Notes: generated by a model from the sequence alone, not told the origin. Shown: positions 49,252 to 62,710, counted from the stretch's first letter. The stretch: 64,000 nucleotides of DNA from Deinococcus hopiensis KR-140 (GCA_943327755.2 CALPYF020000002.1:146950-210949); one strand, 5' to 3'. Translations and numbers: made by a program.

Positions 49252-49369
49252 CGTGCCCCGACCCTATAGGCCACCCGTGAGGACGCGCTGGGTGTTTCAT
49301 GGAGTTCACGGCGGGCTCTGTACGCGGGCATGCCACCTGTCCCGCCCCCGCGCGGGTAGCCTGAACCTC

Positions 49370-50530
49370 ATGAAAGCCAGTGACCTGTGGCGACTCGCGT
49401 GGCGCGGCCTGACCCGCCGCCGGGTGCGCACCTTCCTGACCGCGCTGGGCATCACGGTGGCGGTCGCCAGCATGGTGATCTTCCTGTCCCTGGGCGAGGG
49501 GATCCGCAAGGTGTTCACCAGTGAACTGGGCGGCATCGGCCCGGACATCCAGGTGAGCCTCACGCCGCTCTCGCAGGGCCTGGCGCTGCACCCGAACCTC
49601 CCGCAGGACACGGTCAAGCAGCTCCAGGCGCTTGCGCCGGAACTGGGCATCCAGACGGTCACGCCGGTCGTGATGGCCGTGCGCGGCGGCCTGGACCCCA
49701 CCCAGAGCGTCGTGCTGTACGGCCTGCCCGCCAGCGGCGGGATCGGCGCGGTCTTCCCGAACACGGCGCTCGCCCAGGGCCGCCTGCTACTCCCTGCCGA
49801 CGAGCAGACCGGCGCGGCCGTCGTGGGCGCCAAGGCCGCGCAGAACCTGCGCCTGGGCCTGGGCAGCACGCTGAACCTCAACCGGCGCGCCAGCGTGAAG
49901 GTCGTGGGCGTGCTGGCCCCACAGTCCGGGCTGGTGGACAACTTCATCTTCATGCCGCTGACGCCCCTCCAGCGCAGCGAGGGCGCCGAGGGCCGCGTGT
50001 CGCTGGTCGCCGTGAAACTGAACGACCCCCGGCAGGCCCGCGCGGTCGCCACGAGCATCAGTGACCGCCTGAACCTGGAGGCCGCCACGCAGTCGGACTT
50101 CCTGAGCTTCATCGAGCGGGCGCTGCGCATCAGCGACGCCGTGCGCTTCGGCATCTCGCTGATCGCGCTGATCGTGGGCGGGCTGGCCGTCGCAAACACC
50201 GTCATGATGGGCGTCTTCGAACGCACCCGCGAATTCGGCACGCTGCGCGCCATCGGGGCGCGGCCCGCGTTCGTGCGCGCGCTCGTCCTGACCGAGTCGC
50301 TGCTGCTGTCGCTGGTGGGTGGCGTGGGCGGCGTCCTGCTGGGCCTCGTGGGCATCGTGATCGTGAACCTGTACACGCAGCAGCTTGCCGGAATCGACGC
50401 GGCGGCCCTCACGCCACGCCTGACCCTGCTCGCGCTGGGCATCAGCTTCCTGCTGGGGCTGCTCTCGGGCCTGCTGCCCGCCCGCAACGCCAGCCGCCTG
50501 AGCATCACCGACGCCCTCGGGAGGGTCTGA
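49370..50530 (+). CDS. FtsX/MacB-type ABC transporter permease
   Basis: A 386-residue permease with the MacB topology: helix 1 ([19 protein letters not shown], about 22-40), a large extracytoplasmic MacB_PCD-like domain (about 42-255), then three helices (about 262-285, 312-340, 350-372). [20 protein letters not shown] (about 285-304) is the cytoplasmic coupling motif of the FtsX family, and the C-terminus ends [23 protein letters not shown] lies 7 nt before the ATG. It pairs with the ATPase that starts 1 nt after its stop. No membrane-fusion partner is adjacent. Confidence 0.93.
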   Translation: MKASDLWRLAWRGLTRRRVRTFLTALGITVAVASMVIFLSLGEGIRKVFTSELGGIGPDIQVSLTPLSQGLALHPNLPQDTVKQLQALAPELGIQTVTPVVMAVRGGLDPTQSVVLYGLPASGGIGAVFPNTALAQGRLLLPADEQTGAAVVGAKAAQNLRLGLGSTLNLNRRASVKVVGVLAPQSGLVDNFIFMPLTPLQRSEGAEGRVSLVAVKLNDPRQARAVATSISDRLNLEAATQSDFLSFIERALRISDAVRFGISLIALIVGGLAVANTVMMGVFERTREFGTLRAIGARPAFVRALVLTESLLLSLVGGVGGVLLGLVGIVIVNLYTQQLAGIDAAALTPRLTLLALGISFLLGLLSGLLPARNASRLSITDALGRV

Positions 50531-50531
50531 C

Positions 50532-51239
50532 ATGACCGCCATGACCACGCCGGCCAGCAGCATCGCCACCACGCCCACCCTCAGCGTTCACGACCTGTCG
50601 CGCGTGTACCCAAGCGGGGACGGGCAGGTGCAGGCGCTGGCGCCCTTCACGCACGCCTTCCCGCCCGGCCTGACCGCCGTCGTCGGCCCATCGGGCAGCG
50701 GCAAGAGCACCCTGCTGAACCTCCTGGCGGGCTTCGACACGCCCACCACCGGCCACGTGCAGGTCGGCGACACCGACCTCACCGCCCTGAGTGAGACCAG
50801 CCGCGCCGACCTGCGGCTGCGGCACTACGGCTTCGTGTTCCAGAACCACAACCTCGTCAGCATCCTCAGCGCGCAGGAGAACGTCGAGTTCCCCCTGACC
50901 CTGGCGGGCCTGCCCCCCCGCGACCGGCAGGAGCGCGCCCGCGAACTGCTGGCCCTGGTGGGCTTGGAGCGCCGCGCCGATCACCTGCCCAGCCAGCTGT
51001 CGGGCGGGGAGGCGCAGCGCGTCGCCATCGCCCGGGCGCTCGCCGGGAATCCGGGCGTGCTGCTGGCCGACGAGCCCACCGGGAACCTGGATACCCGCAC
51101 CGGCGAGCGCATCCTGGCGCTGCTGCGCGGCGCGGCCGACGCGGGCCGCACGGTCGTGCTGATCACCCACGACCGCGACATCGCCGCGCAGGCCGATCAT
51201 CACCTCAGCGTGCGTGACGGGGTGGTCATGCCCGGCTGA
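50532..51239 (+). CDS. ABC transporter ATP-binding protein (MacB/LolD type)
   Basis: A 235-residue ATPase. Walker A is [16 protein letters not shown] (about 55-70), the Q-loop is [20 protein letters not shown], the signature is [17 protein letters not shown] (about 156-172), Walker B is [17 protein letters not shown] and the H-loop is [10 protein letters not shown]. It belongs to the group that powers FtsX-like permeases by mechanotransmission, for export or release of lipoproteins, peptides or drugs. It starts 1 nt after the permease stop. A 12-bp terminator hairpin follows. Confidence 0.95.
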   Translation: MTAMTTPASSIATTPTLSVHDLSRVYPSGDGQVQALAPFTHAFPPGLTAVVGPSGSGKSTLLNLLAGFDTPTTGHVQVGDTDLTALSETSRADLRLRHYGFVFQNHNLVSILSAQENVEFPLTLAGLPPRDRQERARELLALVGLERRADHLPSQLSGGEAQRVAIARALAGNPGVLLADEPTGNLDTRTGERILALLRGAADAGRTVVLITHDRDIAAQADHHLSVRDGVVMPG

Positions 51240-51250
51240 CCACACAAGGA

Positions 51251-51283
51251 AGCGCGGCACGGTCATCGTGTCCGTGCCGCGCT
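51251..51283. terminator. Bidirectional terminator hairpin
   Basis: AGCGCGGCACGG (51251-51262) pairs perfectly with 51272-51283, followed by CTTCT on the plus strand. On the minus strand it is followed by TCCTTGTG. It lies between converging genes. Confidence 0.7.
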
Positions 51284-51297
51284 CTTCTGCGGGCTGA

Positions 51298-51714
51298 TCA
51301 GGGGGCGGTGCCCACGCGGGTCTCGCCGTCCCGCAGCCACAGAGGCCGCCCCTGCGCGTCCCGCAGGCGCACCACGATCTGCACCGTCTCGCCGGGCTGC
51401 ACACCCGCGCCGGACCGCCCGAACGCGCTGCCCTGCGCGCCCGCCGCGCGCAGCGGGGACTTCCACAGGTCCGTGCCGCTCACCACGAACACCCCGTCCA
51501 GCCGCAGCGCGGGCAGCGCGTCGCGGGAATTCAGGCGCACCTTCACCCCGAACCCGCCGGCGCCGCTGGCCGACGCGGAATCCAGCGTCACGACCTGCCC
51601 GCCCACGTTCAGCGCCGTCGGGGCACTCAGCAGGTCCCCCACCGACGGCGGCACCGCCGGTGAGAACCCACAGGCCGCCAGCAGCAGCGGCAGGCACAGC
51701 GTAAATCGCTTCAT
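51298..51714 (-). CDS. Hypothetical lipoprotein
   Basis: A 138-residue lipoprotein: MKRFTLCLPLLLAACGFSP has a clear LAAC lipobox (Cys about 15). The mature part is predicted beta-rich (GGFGVKVRLNSRDALPALRL; TVQIVVRLRDAQGRPLWLRD), like small Ig-like or accessory domains. No family was assigned. TACACT lies 6 nt before the ATG, a leaderless start. It converges with the ABC transporter genes. Confidence 0.78.
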   Translation of the reverse strand: MKRFTLCLPLLLAACGFSPAVPPSVGDLLSAPTALNVGGQVVTLDSASASGAGGFGVKVRLNSRDALPALRLDGVFVVSGTDLWKSPLRAAGAQGSAFGRSGAGVQPGETVQIVVRLRDAQGRPLWLRDGETRVGTAP

Positions 51715-51806
51715 GAGAGGAGTGTACCTGAGAAGCCAACTGGAAGGGTGAACACCTGACTCACGGGCCGTTCACCCCCGCGCGCTAACCCTCGCCTCGC
51801 GGCGGC

Positions 51807-53768
51807 CTACCAGCCGAGATCCGGAGCGGTGACCACCCGGTCGGCCGGCTGATCCGTGAGCAGCGTGTACGACAGCGTGTATGTGCCGGGAATTACCCGC
51901 GTGAGTACGATCGCGTCGCCCTCCAGGCGCGGGTTCAGGTTCGCGAGGCTGGGCCCCTGCACCTGCAGCGGGCCGCGCACGGCGGGCTGCGACCCGGCCG
52001 CCGGGAGTGGGTCGATCAGCCGCACGTTCTCCAGGGTACTGTCCACCGTGAACACCAGCGTCACCACGTACCCCTGACCCTGCGGGGCGGCCTCCACGCT
52101 CTTGTTCAGGCTGGCGCGCGCGCCGCCCTGCACGTTGCGGGTCACGTTCGCGCCGCCCGGATTGCGCACCCGCGCCTGCCCGGTCGTGCGCAGGTCCACC
52201 GGGTCCAGCACCGCCTCGGCCGTGTCGCTGCGGCACACCCGCACCGGCACCTTCAGCCGCAGCGGCTGCCCCTGGCTGAAGTCCCCACTGACGTTCAGCG
52301 GGTAGTCGGTCGTCCAGCCGGTCGGCAGGTTCAGGCTGAGCTTCCCGGGCAGGCGGTACGGGAAGTCCGTCCGGGCCAGGGCGGTCAGCTGCGTCACGTC
52401 GCAGACGTTCAGGATGTCCGGCGAGGTCACGAGCGCCACGTCCGTCAGCACGCGGTACTCGATGGTCACGCGCTCGGTGCCGCTGTCCGTCACGCGGCCC
52501 GCCGGGGGCGGCGTGACCGAACTGCCCGGCAGGCTGGTCGGCGTGACCGGGTAGTCGCCCGGCGCGAGCGGCACCGTCACGGGCGCGCTCAGCGTCTGCC
52601 CGCCCACCTGGAACGGCACGCCCGTCAGCGGGATGCGCTGCCCGGCGTACAGCGCCACGGCCTCCACCTGAAGCTGCCCCTGCGGCGGGCGGGCCACGAA
52701 GCGGATCTTCGTGAAGCCCGGCTGGTAGCGCACCTCGGTGGGCGAGACGATGTTGCCCGTGCCCTGGATCAGGGTGCTGCTGACCGGCACGTACCCGCCG
52801 GGCAGCACCGGCCGCACCACCGCGTCCCCGACCAGCGCGTACGACGCACCGGGAACCGGGCGGCCCTGCGGATCCACGACGTCCACCAGCAGCTGATTGG
52901 CGATCTTCGCGCCGCCCGGCACCACGAAGCCCCCCACGCTGCCCGTGATGGGCTGGTCGTTCAGGCGGAACGAGAAGCGGATCGCGTTGCTGTACTGCTT
53001 CGTGGTCCGCAGCACCCGGATGTACAGCTGCCACTCGCCCACCAGCTCGGGCGCGATGCGGAACGCGTCGGTGGCCGTGCGGCCGTTCTCGCTGGGCGTG
53101 AGGTTCACTCGGGTCCCGCCGGGCTGCACCGCCCAGATTTCGGCCTCCTGCGGGCCGTCCACGTCGTAGTTCAGCAGGCCCAGGGTCCTGCCCACCCAGT
53201 CGGCGGTGACGTTCACCCGCGCGGCCAGCAGCGCGTCCTCGTCGGTCGAGCGGGCGTTCACGCTGAAATCGCTCGTCTCCAGCCGGAAGGGATCGGACAC
53301 GCGCAGCGCGAACGAGTTCTTCCCGTTGCCCCGGCTGGTCACCTTCAGGGTGTACGTCCCGGCGCCCAGGCCGCCGCTGAACAGGCTGTCCCAGGTGTGC
53401 TCGCGGTTCAGGCTGAAGCGCCGCTCCAGCACCGTCCCGCCGGGGCCGGTCAGGGTGAAGGTCGTCTCGAACGGCTCGTTCTTCGCGTACAGTTCATCCC
53501 CGAAGTAGCCCTCCGCGCGGCGGCCATCCACGTAGTCCGCGAGGTTGAAGGTGGGGGAGTAGACCTCCAGCCCCAGGGGCTTGCCGGCGTCCTGCGCGGA
53601 CACGCGGATCACGTACGTCTCCTGCGCCTGAGGCCACTTGTCCCCCACGGACACGAGCGGCAGGGTCCCGCCGGTCTGCGCGGCGGCGGGCGCGGCGAGA
53701 AACAGCAGGCCACTCAGGACCGCGAGGCGGACGGAAACGGCACGGACAGTCATCGGTAGGCTGGGCAT
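51807..53768 (-). CDS. Large secreted protein with DUF11-like C-terminal repeats
   Basis: A 653-residue exported protein. A signal peptide ([19 protein letters not shown]) is followed by pre-peptidase/Ig-like beta domains ([40 protein letters not shown]) and a C-terminal region resembling DUF11/conserved-repeat domains ([20 protein letters not shown] followed by LRLIDPLP-like sequence). A role in the cell surface or S-layer is plausible; there is no catalytic motif. ATG 53768 is taken because a TATCCT box lies 10 nt upstream; ATG 53753 is an alternative that trims five residues. It is divergent from alr. Confidence 0.75.
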   Translation of the reverse strand: MPSLPMTVRAVSVRLAVLSGLLFLAAPAAAQTGGTLPLVSVGDKWPQAQETYVIRVSAQDAGKPLGLEVYSPTFNLADYVDGRRAEGYFGDELYAKNEPFETTFTLTGPGGTVLERRFSLNREHTWDSLFSGGLGAGTYTLKVTSRGNGKNSFALRVSDPFRLETSDFSVNARSTDEDALLAARVNVTADWVGRTLGLLNYDVDGPQEAEIWAVQPGGTRVNLTPSENGRTATDAFRIAPELVGEWQLYIRVLRTTKQYSNAIRFSFRLNDQPITGSVGGFVVPGGAKIANQLLVDVVDPQGRPVPGASYALVGDAVVRPVLPGGYVPVSSTLIQGTGNIVSPTEVRYQPGFTKIRFVARPPQGQLQVEAVALYAGQRIPLTGVPFQVGGQTLSAPVTVPLAPGDYPVTPTSLPGSSVTPPPAGRVTDSGTERVTIEYRVLTDVALVTSPDILNVCDVTQLTALARTDFPYRLPGKLSLNLPTGWTTDYPLNVSGDFSQGQPLRLKVPVRVCRSDTAEAVLDPVDLRTTGQARVRNPGGANVTRNVQGGARASLNKSVEAAPQGQGYVVTLVFTVDSTLENVRLIDPLPAAGSQPAVRGPLQVQGPSLANLNPRLEGDAIVLTRVIPGTYTLSYTLLTDQPADRVVTAPDLGW

Positions 53769-53848
53769 CGCTGAGAAGAGGATACAGGCCCGTCCCGGCT
53801 GGACACCTGAGCCCCGCCGGACGGTCCCCGGGGGTAGCATCGCGGGCG

Positions 53849-54925
53849 ATGACCCTCGCCGCCCGCGCCCACGCCCACATCTCCGAGTCTGCCCTGCACG
53901 GCAACCTCACGCACCTGTCCCGCCGCGCCGGCGTGCCGCTGCTGCTGCCCGTGAAAGCCAACGCCTACGGGCACGGGCTGCGCGAGGTGGTCACCCTGGC
54001 TGCCCGCCACCCGGACGTGTGGGGCCTCGCGGTCGCCACACCCCGCGAGGCCGCGCAGGTCGCGGCGCTGGACACCGGGCGGCCCGTGCTGCTCCTCACC
54101 CCACCCACCCCCACCGAGGTGCCCGTCCTGGCCGACCTGGGCGTTCGGCTGCCCGTCGCCTCGCTGGCCGAGGCCGAGGCCCTGCCTGCCCACGCCCGCG
54201 CGCACCTGAAGGTGGACACCGGCATGAACCGCCTGGGTGCCCGCCCCGAGGAGGCCGTCCGGGTCGGCACCCGCCTCGCGGAACGCGGCCAGCTCGAAGG
54301 CGTGTACACCCACTTCGCCACCGCCGACGAACCCGACCTGAGCTTCGCGCACGAACAGCTGCGCCGCTTCCAGACCGTGCTGGACGCCCTGCCCGCCACG
54401 CCCGAGCCGCTGCTGGCCCACGCTTCCAACGGTGGCGGCATCCTGTCCTTCGGGGCGCTGCCCGGCATGCGACTCGCCCGGCCTGGCCTCGCCTCCTACG
54501 GCTTCGCCCCCACGCACCTGCGCGACGTGCTCCCCCTGCGCCCGGTCATGACCCTCACCGCGCAGGTCACGCACCTGCACACTGCCCACGCGGGCGAAAC
54601 CGTCAGTTACAACGGCCTGTGGCGCGCCCAGCAGGACACGCAGATCGCCACCGTCGGCATCGGTTACGCCGACGGATACCCCAGGGGCGCCACCGGCCGC
54701 GCCCAGGTCCTCATCGCGGGCCATCGCCGCCCCGTCCTGGGCCGCATCTGCATGGATCAGCTCATGGTGGACGTGACCGGTCTGACCGTGCAGGTGGGCG
54801 ACCCCGTCACCCTCTGGCAGCAGCAGGACCTGACTGTCACCGACGTCGCCGCGTGGGGGGACACCATCGAATACGAGGTCCTGACCGGGCTGGGCGACCG
54901 CATCGAACGGCGCGTCGCCCCCTGA
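53849..54925 (+). CDS. alr: Alanine racemase
   Basis: PLP enzyme making D-alanine for peptidoglycan (358 residues). The Schiff-base Lys is in [17 protein letters not shown] (about 34). [14 protein letters not shown] (about 119-132), [13 protein letters not shown] and the catalytic Tyr in [14 protein letters not shown] (about 250) are intact; [11 protein letters not shown] lies in the C-terminal beta domain. TAGCAT lies 8 nt before the ATG, a leaderless start. An 18-bp perfect terminator stem follows. Confidence 0.96.
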   Translation: MTLAARAHAHISESALHGNLTHLSRRAGVPLLLPVKANAYGHGLREVVTLAARHPDVWGLAVATPREAAQVAALDTGRPVLLLTPPTPTEVPVLADLGVRLPVASLAEAEALPAHARAHLKVDTGMNRLGARPEEAVRVGTRLAERGQLEGVYTHFATADEPDLSFAHEQLRRFQTVLDALPATPEPLLAHASNGGGILSFGALPGMRLARPGLASYGFAPTHLRDVLPLRPVMTLTAQVTHLHTAHAGETVSYNGLWRAQQDTQIATVGIGYADGYPRGATGRAQVLIAGHRRPVLGRICMDQLMVDVTGLTVQVGDPVTLWQQQDLTVTDVAAWGDTIEYEVLTGLGDRIERRVAP

Positions 54926-54948
54926 GGACTGTCCTCACCCGAGAGCTG

Positions 54949-54992
54949 CGGTAGAGGGGCCACCGGAGGACATCCCGGTGGCCCCTCTACCG
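54949..54992. terminator. Strong bidirectional terminator between alr and rseP
   Basis: A perfect 18-bp stem (54949-54966 with 54975-54992) with an 8-nt loop, ending 7 nt before the rseP stop on the other strand. It serves both converging genes, although T-runs are short. Confidence 0.75.
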
Positions 54993-54998
54993 CCTAAC

Positions 54999-56117
54999 TC
55001 AGAAGAAGCGGCTGACGTCCCGGACGACCACGAAGGCCATCAGGAGCATCACGAACGCGAAGCCCGCGAAGTTGATCGCCTGCTCCTGCTGGAAGGTCAG
55101 CGGGCGGCCGCGCAGCGCGCCCACGAACGCCAGCACGATCCGCCCCCCGTCCAGGCCCGGGATGGGAATCAGGTTGAAGAACGCCAGGGACAGGTTCAGC
55201 AGGATCGCGACCTGCACCAGAGCCCAGGGACTGACGGTGGCGGCGCGGGAGACGATCTCGGCGGTGCCGATGGGCCCGCTGACGTTCTCGTCCCGCGTGA
55301 AGTTCAGGGTGAAGAAGCGCTGGAACAGCCCGGCGAAGGATTTGATGACCTGCGGGACGGCCTCACCGGTCACCTGCCACGCGCGCACGAACGCCGCGCC
55401 GACACTGACGGGCTGCACGTCCGGCGCGTAGCGGATGCCCAGCAGCTGTTTCTGGCCGCCGACAGTGGGGGCCCAGTCGAAGCGCACGTCGCGGGGCTGT
55501 CCGTCGCGCACGACGGTGAAGGTGTGCGGCCCGGCCTTCGTCAGCACGTCCCGTACACCCTCCCACCCGGCCACCGTCTGCCCGCCGACCTGCGCCGTCT
55601 CCGGGATGTCCTGCCCGTCGATGGCGGTGATGACGTCCCCCACGCGCAGGTCCAGCGTCTGCGCGCGGCTGCCCGGCACGACCTCCTCGATGCGGGCGCG
55701 GTCGGGCACGGCGACGCCCTGCGAACTGAAAGACACGGTCATCAGGCCGATCGCCAGCAGCAGGTTCGTCAGCGGCCCGGCCAGAAGGATCGCCACCTTG
55801 CCCCACACCGGCAGCGCCGCGAAGCCGCGCGTGGGCTGGCGGTAGCCGCCCTGCCCGTCCTCCTCGGGGGCCATGCCGTCGATCTCCACGTACCCGCCGA
55901 TGGGCAGCAGGCTCAGGCGCCACTCGGTGCCGCGCCACTGCCGTCGCAGCAGCACCGGGCCCATGCCGACGCTGAACGAGTGCACGGCCACGCCCTGCCG
56001 CCGCGCCAGCGCGTAGTGCGCCAGCTCGTGCAGGAACGTCGCCACGCCGATGATCAGCACCGTCCACAGCAGCCCCAGCGGCGTCAGGGCCGCCGCGATG
56101 CCCTGCACGACGTTCAC
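54999..56117 (-). CDS. rseP: Site-2 protease RseP family
   Basis: An intramembrane zinc metalloprotease (372 residues) that cleaves transmembrane segments, typically anti-sigma factors or signal-peptide remnants. The zinc motif is [17 protein letters not shown] (HELAH, about 30) in helix 1, and the third ligand is in [17 protein letters not shown] (about 308-324). A single PDZ domain lies between (about 120-210; [20 protein letters not shown]). The start is a GTG with GGAGG upstream. It is the last gene of the rpsB-to-rseP cluster and is separated from dxr by repeat copy C. Confidence 0.95.
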   Translation of the reverse strand: MNVVQGIAAALTPLGLLWTVLIIGVATFLHELAHYALARRQGVAVHSFSVGMGPVLLRRQWRGTEWRLSLLPIGGYVEIDGMAPEEDGQGGYRQPTRGFAALPVWGKVAILLAGPLTNLLLAIGLMTVSFSSQGVAVPDRARIEEVVPGSRAQTLDLRVGDVITAIDGQDIPETAQVGGQTVAGWEGVRDVLTKAGPHTFTVVRDGQPRDVRFDWAPTVGGQKQLLGIRYAPDVQPVSVGAAFVRAWQVTGEAVPQVIKSFAGLFQRFFTLNFTRDENVSGPIGTAEIVSRAATVSPWALVQVAILLNLSLAFFNLIPIPGLDGGRIVLAFVGALRGRPLTFQQEQAINFAGFAFVMLLMAFVVVRDVSRFF

Positions 56118-56250
56118 AGCGCCTCCGATGGGACGGTGGGGTTCAGCCGTGCCATCCGAGCGGATGCGAGTGGGAGCAGGACGGGCACCGGACGTGGAGT
56201 TCGTCCTTCAGCGACCTCCCGGAGGACGAACGCAACAGACGGTGCCCGTC
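56118..56250 (-). repeat. Two-hairpin interspersed repeat, copy C
   Basis: This fills the whole dxr-rseP gap, in minus orientation. Hairpin 1 pairs GTTCGTCCT (56199-56207) with AGGACGAAC (56223-56231). Hairpin 2 pairs 56127-56136 with 56147-56156 (GATGG-G-ACGG with CCGT-G-CCATC, one G-G mismatch). Conserved blocks shared with the other copies are CGTCTGTT, CTCCACG(C/T)CCGG and CTCGCATCCGCTCGGATGG. The rseP ribosome binding site lies just beyond hairpin 2. Confidence 0.65.
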
Positions 56251-57441
56251 TCACGCGCGCACCCCGCCGTGGGCGAGTTCCTGCGCGCGGGTGCGGGCCC
56301 AGGCGTCCGTCTCGGCCAGTGTGTCCCAGGTCAGGGTCCCGGCGGGCGTGTCGTCCAGCACCCGTTCCAGCAGCCTGGGGATATCCGTGAAGCCGATCTG
56401 CCCGACCAGGAAGGCGTCCACCGCCACCTCGTCGGCGGCGTTCAGCGCGACCGGCAGCAGCCCCCCGGCCTCCCCGGCGCGGTACGCCAGGCCCAGGCAC
56501 GGGAAGCGGTCCAGGTCCGGCTCGCGAAACTCCCAGGTGCCGCGCATCGGCCAGCCCAGGTGCGTGCCCACCTCGCGCCCGCGCCGCGCGCCGCGCACGT
56601 CCCCTGGGCGCGTCATGCCGGTCGGCGCGGCGTCCACGGCATACGCGATGGGCAGGCGCATGTCGGTCGGGCCGAACTGCGCCTTCAGGCTCCCGTCGCG
56701 GAAACGCACCGCCGCGTGGATCAGGCTCTGCGGGTGCACCACCACGCCCACCTGAGACAGCGGCAGGCCGTACAGGCTGGCGCATTCCATGACCTCCAGC
56801 CCCTTGTTCATCAGGGTGGCGCTGTCGATCGTGACCTTCGGGCCCATGCTCCACGACGGGTGCCGCAGCGCCTGCTCGGGCGTCACGCCGCTCAGGTCGG
56901 CGGGGCCCTCGCGGAACGGCCCGCCGGACGCCGTGAGGATCACCTCGGCCACGTCCGCCATGTCCTCGCCCGTCAGGCACTGGAATACCCCGGTGTGTTC
57001 GGAATCGATGGGCACCACGCGCCCGCCGCCCACGGCTGCGGCCTCCCACATCAGGTGCGCGGCCGTGACCATCGCCTCCTTGGTCGCCAGCGCCACCGCC
57101 TGCCCGGCTTCCAGCGCCGCGCGGGTGGGCGCCAGCCCGATCAGGCCGCTCATGGCGTTCACGACCACCCCGGTCGGTAGGCTCGCCACCTCGACCGGGT
57201 CGGCAATCACGCGCACGCCCGGCAGCGCCTCCCGCGCCTGCGCCAGCACGCCCGCGTCCACGCTGACCAGTTCGGGCCGGAACTCCCGCACCTGCGCGGC
57301 CAGCAACTCCACGTTGCGCCCGGCAGCCAGCGCCGTCACCCGCCAGCCGCGCTCACGCGCCACGTCCAGCGTCTGCGTGCCGATGCTGCCCGTACTGCCC
57401 AGCACCGCGATCCCGCGCCCTGCACCCTCGGAAAGACTCAT
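56251..57441 (-). CDS. dxr: 1-deoxy-D-xylulose 5-phosphate reductoisomerase
   Basis: The second enzyme of the MEP isoprenoid pathway (396 residues), making MEP with NADPH and a divalent metal. NADPH binding is in [20 protein letters not shown] (about 13-32), the metal/substrate residues are in [12 protein letters not shown] (about 147-158), and [11 protein letters not shown] and [21 protein letters not shown] are present. It supplies precursors for undecaprenyl phosphate and for the polyprenyl synthase at 9395. ATG 57441 is chosen: TAGCAT lies 7 nt upstream, indicating a promoter inside the cluster. Confidence 0.97.
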   Translation of the reverse strand: MSLSEGAGRGIAVLGSTGSIGTQTLDVARERGWRVTALAAGRNVELLAAQVREFRPELVSVDAGVLAQAREALPGVRVIADPVEVASLPTGVVVNAMSGLIGLAPTRAALEAGQAVALATKEAMVTAAHLMWEAAAVGGGRVVPIDSEHTGVFQCLTGEDMADVAEVILTASGGPFREGPADLSGVTPEQALRHPSWSMGPKVTIDSATLMNKGLEVMECASLYGLPLSQVGVVVHPQSLIHAAVRFRDGSLKAQFGPTDMRLPIAYAVDAAPTGMTRPGDVRGARRGREVGTHLGWPMRGTWEFREPDLDRFPCLGLAYRAGEAGGLLPVALNAADEVAVDAFLVGQIGFTDIPRLLERVLDDTPAGTLTWDTLAETDAWARTRAQELAHGGVRA

Positions 57442-57504
57442 CCCCCGCATGCTAGACGACGCGGGGGATGAAGGCCGCACGGCCGCGCACGATTGGCGCT
57501 GCCC

Positions 57505-58335
<831 letters not shown>

Positions 58336-58411
58336 GCGGCCCCCAGGGGACGGCCCATAGGAAAGTGCCGCCGGGGAGACCGGCGGTCACGGGCAGGGGA
58401 GGCGGGGGGCC

Positions 58412-58963
<552 letters not shown>

Positions 58964-59033
58964 GGGTGAGTCTCCTTGCGGGAAAGTGTCGCCAGTCTAA
59001 GCGATCAGGGCGCCCGGTGCCCGTTCAGGGGTC

Positions 59034-59166
59034 GTACGGATTCCGTCTGTTCCTCTGGCCACCCGGAACTGCACCGGGTGGCCAACTCCACGCCCGGAAC
59101 CCGTTTTGCTTCTGCTCGCATCCGCTCGGATGGAACCGCTGACATCAGCCGTTCCACCGAAGTCAG
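59034..59166 (+). repeat. Two-hairpin interspersed repeat, copy B
   Basis: Lies between pyrH and frr. Hairpin 1 is a perfect 10-bp stem, GGCCACCCGG (59057-59066) with CCGGGTGGCC (59074-59083). Hairpin 2 pairs TGGAAC-C-GCTGA (59131-59142) with TCAGC-C-GTTCCA (59145-59156), one C-C mismatch. Conserved blocks: TACGGATTCCGTCTGTT, AACTCCACGCCCGGAACC followed by CGTTTT, and CTGCTCGCATCCGCTCGGA. Its orientation is opposite to the host operon, in the same sense as copy A. Confidence 0.7.
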
Positions 59167-59168
59167 TC

Positions 59169-59879
<711 letters not shown>

Positions 59880-59995
59880 TCACCTCTACGAATGGGGGGG
59901 CGGGAAGGGGCAGGAGAAACCGGCAACCGCGCGGGGCGGCTGCCGGGTGCCCCTGACGGGTACGGCCAGCTGTGACGCGGGGGCCGCCGCGCGAA

Positions 59996-60014
59996 GGCCC
60001 CCGCAGCGGGGGCC
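59996..60014 (-). terminator. Hairpin after tsf
   Basis: GGCCCCC (59996-60002) pairs with GGGGGCC (60008-60014). On the minus strand it is followed by TTCGCG, so it is a weak terminator or attenuating stem between tsf and pyrH. Confidence 0.5.
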
Positions 60015-60025
60015 TGTGAGGGGGT

Positions 60026-60820
60026 TTAAGCGCCGATCTCGAAGCGGACGAAGCGCTTCACGGTCGCGCCGCCGAGGTACTTGGCGACGGTCAGGCTGTT
60101 GTCCTTCACGAACGCCTGCTCGGGCAGGACCTTCTCGGAGTAGAACTTGCCGATCTGGCCTTCGACGATCTTCTCGACGATCTGCTGGGGCTTGCCTTCG
60201 TTCAGCGCCTTGTTCGTGAGGATCTCGCGCTCTTTTTCGATGTCGCTGGAGTCCACTTCGTCACGGGTGAGGAACTGGGGGCGCTCGGCGGCGACGTGCA
60301 GGGCCACGTCCTTGGCCTGGGCTTCGCTGCCGCCCTCGACGTCCACGAGCACGCCGATCTTGCCGTTGCTGTGCACGTAGCCGGCGACGGTGCTGCCCTC
60401 GAGGTACGCGACCTTGTTCAGGACGATGTTCTCACCGATCTTGCCGGCGGTCGCGGCGACCAGGTCGGCGACGGTCTCGCCGTCCACGGTGTACGCCTTG
60501 AAGGTGTCCAGGTCGCTGGTCTTGGCGGCCAGGGCGGCCTGCGCGAGCTTCTCGACGACGGCCTGGAAGTCGCTGTTGCGGGCGACGAAGTCGGTCTCGC
60601 TGTTCACTTCGACGATGGCGGCGCGGTTGCCGTCCACCGCGAAGCGCACGATGCCTTCCTTGGCTTCGCGGTCGCCCTTCTTGACGGCCTTGGCGATGCC
60701 GCGCTCGCGCAGCAGGGCGATGGCCTTCTCTTCGTTGTTGTCGGCGTCGGCGAGGGCCTTCTTGACGTCCATCATGCCCGCGCCGGTCAGTTCGCGGAGT
60801 TTCTTGATCGATTCCAGCAT
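60026..60820 (-). CDS. tsf: Elongation factor Ts
   Basis: Nucleotide exchange factor for EF-Tu (264 residues). The N-terminal UBA-like domain is LESIKKLRELTGAGMMDVKK with ALADADNNEEKAIALLRERG, followed by the EF-Tu-contacting TDFVAR motif in VEVNSETDFVARNSDF (about 72-87) and the dimerisation/core domains. It is shorter than the E. coli protein but longer than that of Thermus. GGAGG lies 7 nt before the ATG. Standard rpsB-tsf order. Confidence 0.97.
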   Translation of the reverse strand: MLESIKKLRELTGAGMMDVKKALADADNNEEKAIALLRERGIAKAVKKGDREAKEGIVRFAVDGNRAAIVEVNSETDFVARNSDFQAVVEKLAQAALAAKTSDLDTFKAYTVDGETVADLVAATAGKIGENIVLNKVAYLEGSTVAGYVHSNGKIGVLVDVEGGSEAQAKDVALHVAAERPQFLTRDEVDSSDIEKEREILTNKALNEGKPQQIVEKIVEGQIGKFYSEKVLPEQAFVKDNSLTVAKYLGGATVKRFVRFEIGA

Positions 60821-60952
60821 GGTGTTGCCTCCTGTGGGCGTGAAGCCCGCATCTCGGGCTTCGGAGTCGGGTTCGGAGCTGCGCTGCGCGGGAAAAGGGG
60901 GGCGCGCCCTTGATCGGCCTGCGCCGGGACGCGTCCCCCCTGGGTCCCGTGC

Positions 60953-61696
<744 letters not shown>

Positions 61697-61851
61697 GGTG
61701 ACTCCTGAGCGTTGTGTTCGGGAAAAGTTTGCCGTCCTCGTGCCAGCCCCGCGTCAGGAAGAACTTCCTTCCGCATGTGGTGGGGCCAGGCCGCAGCGCG
61801 ACGCTCGAGCGCGCAGGGCAGGATCACGGGGGCACCCAAACGAAAATTATA
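61697..61851 (-). promoter_or_regulatory. rpsB promoter and leader
   Basis: A perfect TATAAT -10 on the minus strand (61851-61846) is the strongest in the window. Transcription would start near 61839, giving a leader of about 143 nt before the rpsB ATG. Autoregulation of rpsB by S2 through its leader is known in other bacteria; no matching fold was identified here, so that role is inference. No good -35 was seen. Confidence 0.6.
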
Positions 61852-61915
61852 CGCGATGGGAGGCCCTGGCGGGAAGGGGAGAGCGGAGGTCGGGTGAACG
61901 GGGCGGGCAGGCCGC

Positions 61916-62710
61916 TCAGAGGAGGCTGTGCGCCAGGGCCGAGATCGCCAGCGACTGCCGCGCCTGCTCCTCCTGACCGTCCTCCAGATGCCACGCCGCC
62001 GAGAGACCCGCATATGCCCCCACCCACCCCAGCAGCCGCGCGTGGTCCAGCTCGGCCTCCCGGACGATCAGAGCCGCCTGCCGCGCCAGCCGCTCCGGCC
62101 TCAGCGCGTGATTCAGATTCGGGTTGCACAGCATGTTCGCGAAATCGAAGGTCCGCTCCCCGATCAGTCCCTTCGGGTCGATGACCAGCCAGCCCCGCTC
62201 CGGGCTGCGCAGGACGTTCCCGTGATGCAGATCACCGTGCAGCGGACGCACGTCCCGCTGGTCAGCCAGCAGGCGCCGCGCGGTGGCCCAGGCCCGCGCA
62301 AATCCCTCGCCCCGGCCCTGTGCGGCCTCCAGCGACCCGAACCAGCGGGGGAGACCCGGCAGGTCCGGCCAGGGAGTCACACGCGCCGCATGCACACCCG
62401 CCGCCGCGCCGCACAGCACCCGCGTCGCCGCGTCATCCTGCCCAGCCAGCGCCCAGTCCGCCAGAGACGGCGCCGGTTCCAGACGTTCCAGCAGCAGCGC
62501 CGCCCCCTCATGTCGGAACACACGGGCCGCGCCCTGCCCGTCCAGCCACACCATCAGGTCGTGGCCCCGCACCTCCTCCGCGCTGCGGGCCACCTTCAGC
62601 ATCGCGGCCCGGCCCTGCCAGCGCACGGGCCTCAGATCGCTGCCCGGCGTGCGGATCGCCGCGCCGTCCGGCGTCAGCCCCCAGCGGATCAGGTCAGCCT
62701 CCAGACTCAT
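61916..62710 (-). CDS. APH(6)/hydroxyurea phosphotransferase-like kinase
   Basis: A 264-residue member of the aminoglycoside 6-phosphotransferase/hydroxyurea kinase family (APH_6_hur). The catalytic loop RPLHGDLHHGNVLRSPERGW (about 155-174) holds the Asp and Asn of the kinase fold, and WLVIDPKGLIGERTFDFANM the metal-binding Asp. Chromosomal members outside resistance islands usually act on unknown small substrates; no mobile resistance context is present, so resistance should not be assumed. ATG 62710 has CAGACT 7 nt upstream. Divergent from uppP. Confidence 0.85.
   Translation of the reverse strand: MSLEADLIRWGLTPDGAAIRTPGSDLRPVRWQGRAAMLKVARSAEEVRGHDLMVWLDGQGAARVFRHEGAALLLERLEPAPSLADWALAGQDDAATRVLCGAAAGVHAARVTPWPDLPGLPRWFGSLEAAQGRGEGFARAWATARRLLADQRDVRPLHGDLHHGNVLRSPERGWLVIDPKGLIGERTFDFANMLCNPNLNHALRPERLARQAALIVREAELDHARLLGWVGAYAGLSAAWHLEDGQEEQARQSLAISALAHSLL

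Noticed and set aside
61916..62710. Acquired aminoglycoside-resistance gene
   Set aside because: The kinase family fits, but composition matches the chromosome and no cassette or mobile context surrounds it; resistance is not supported.
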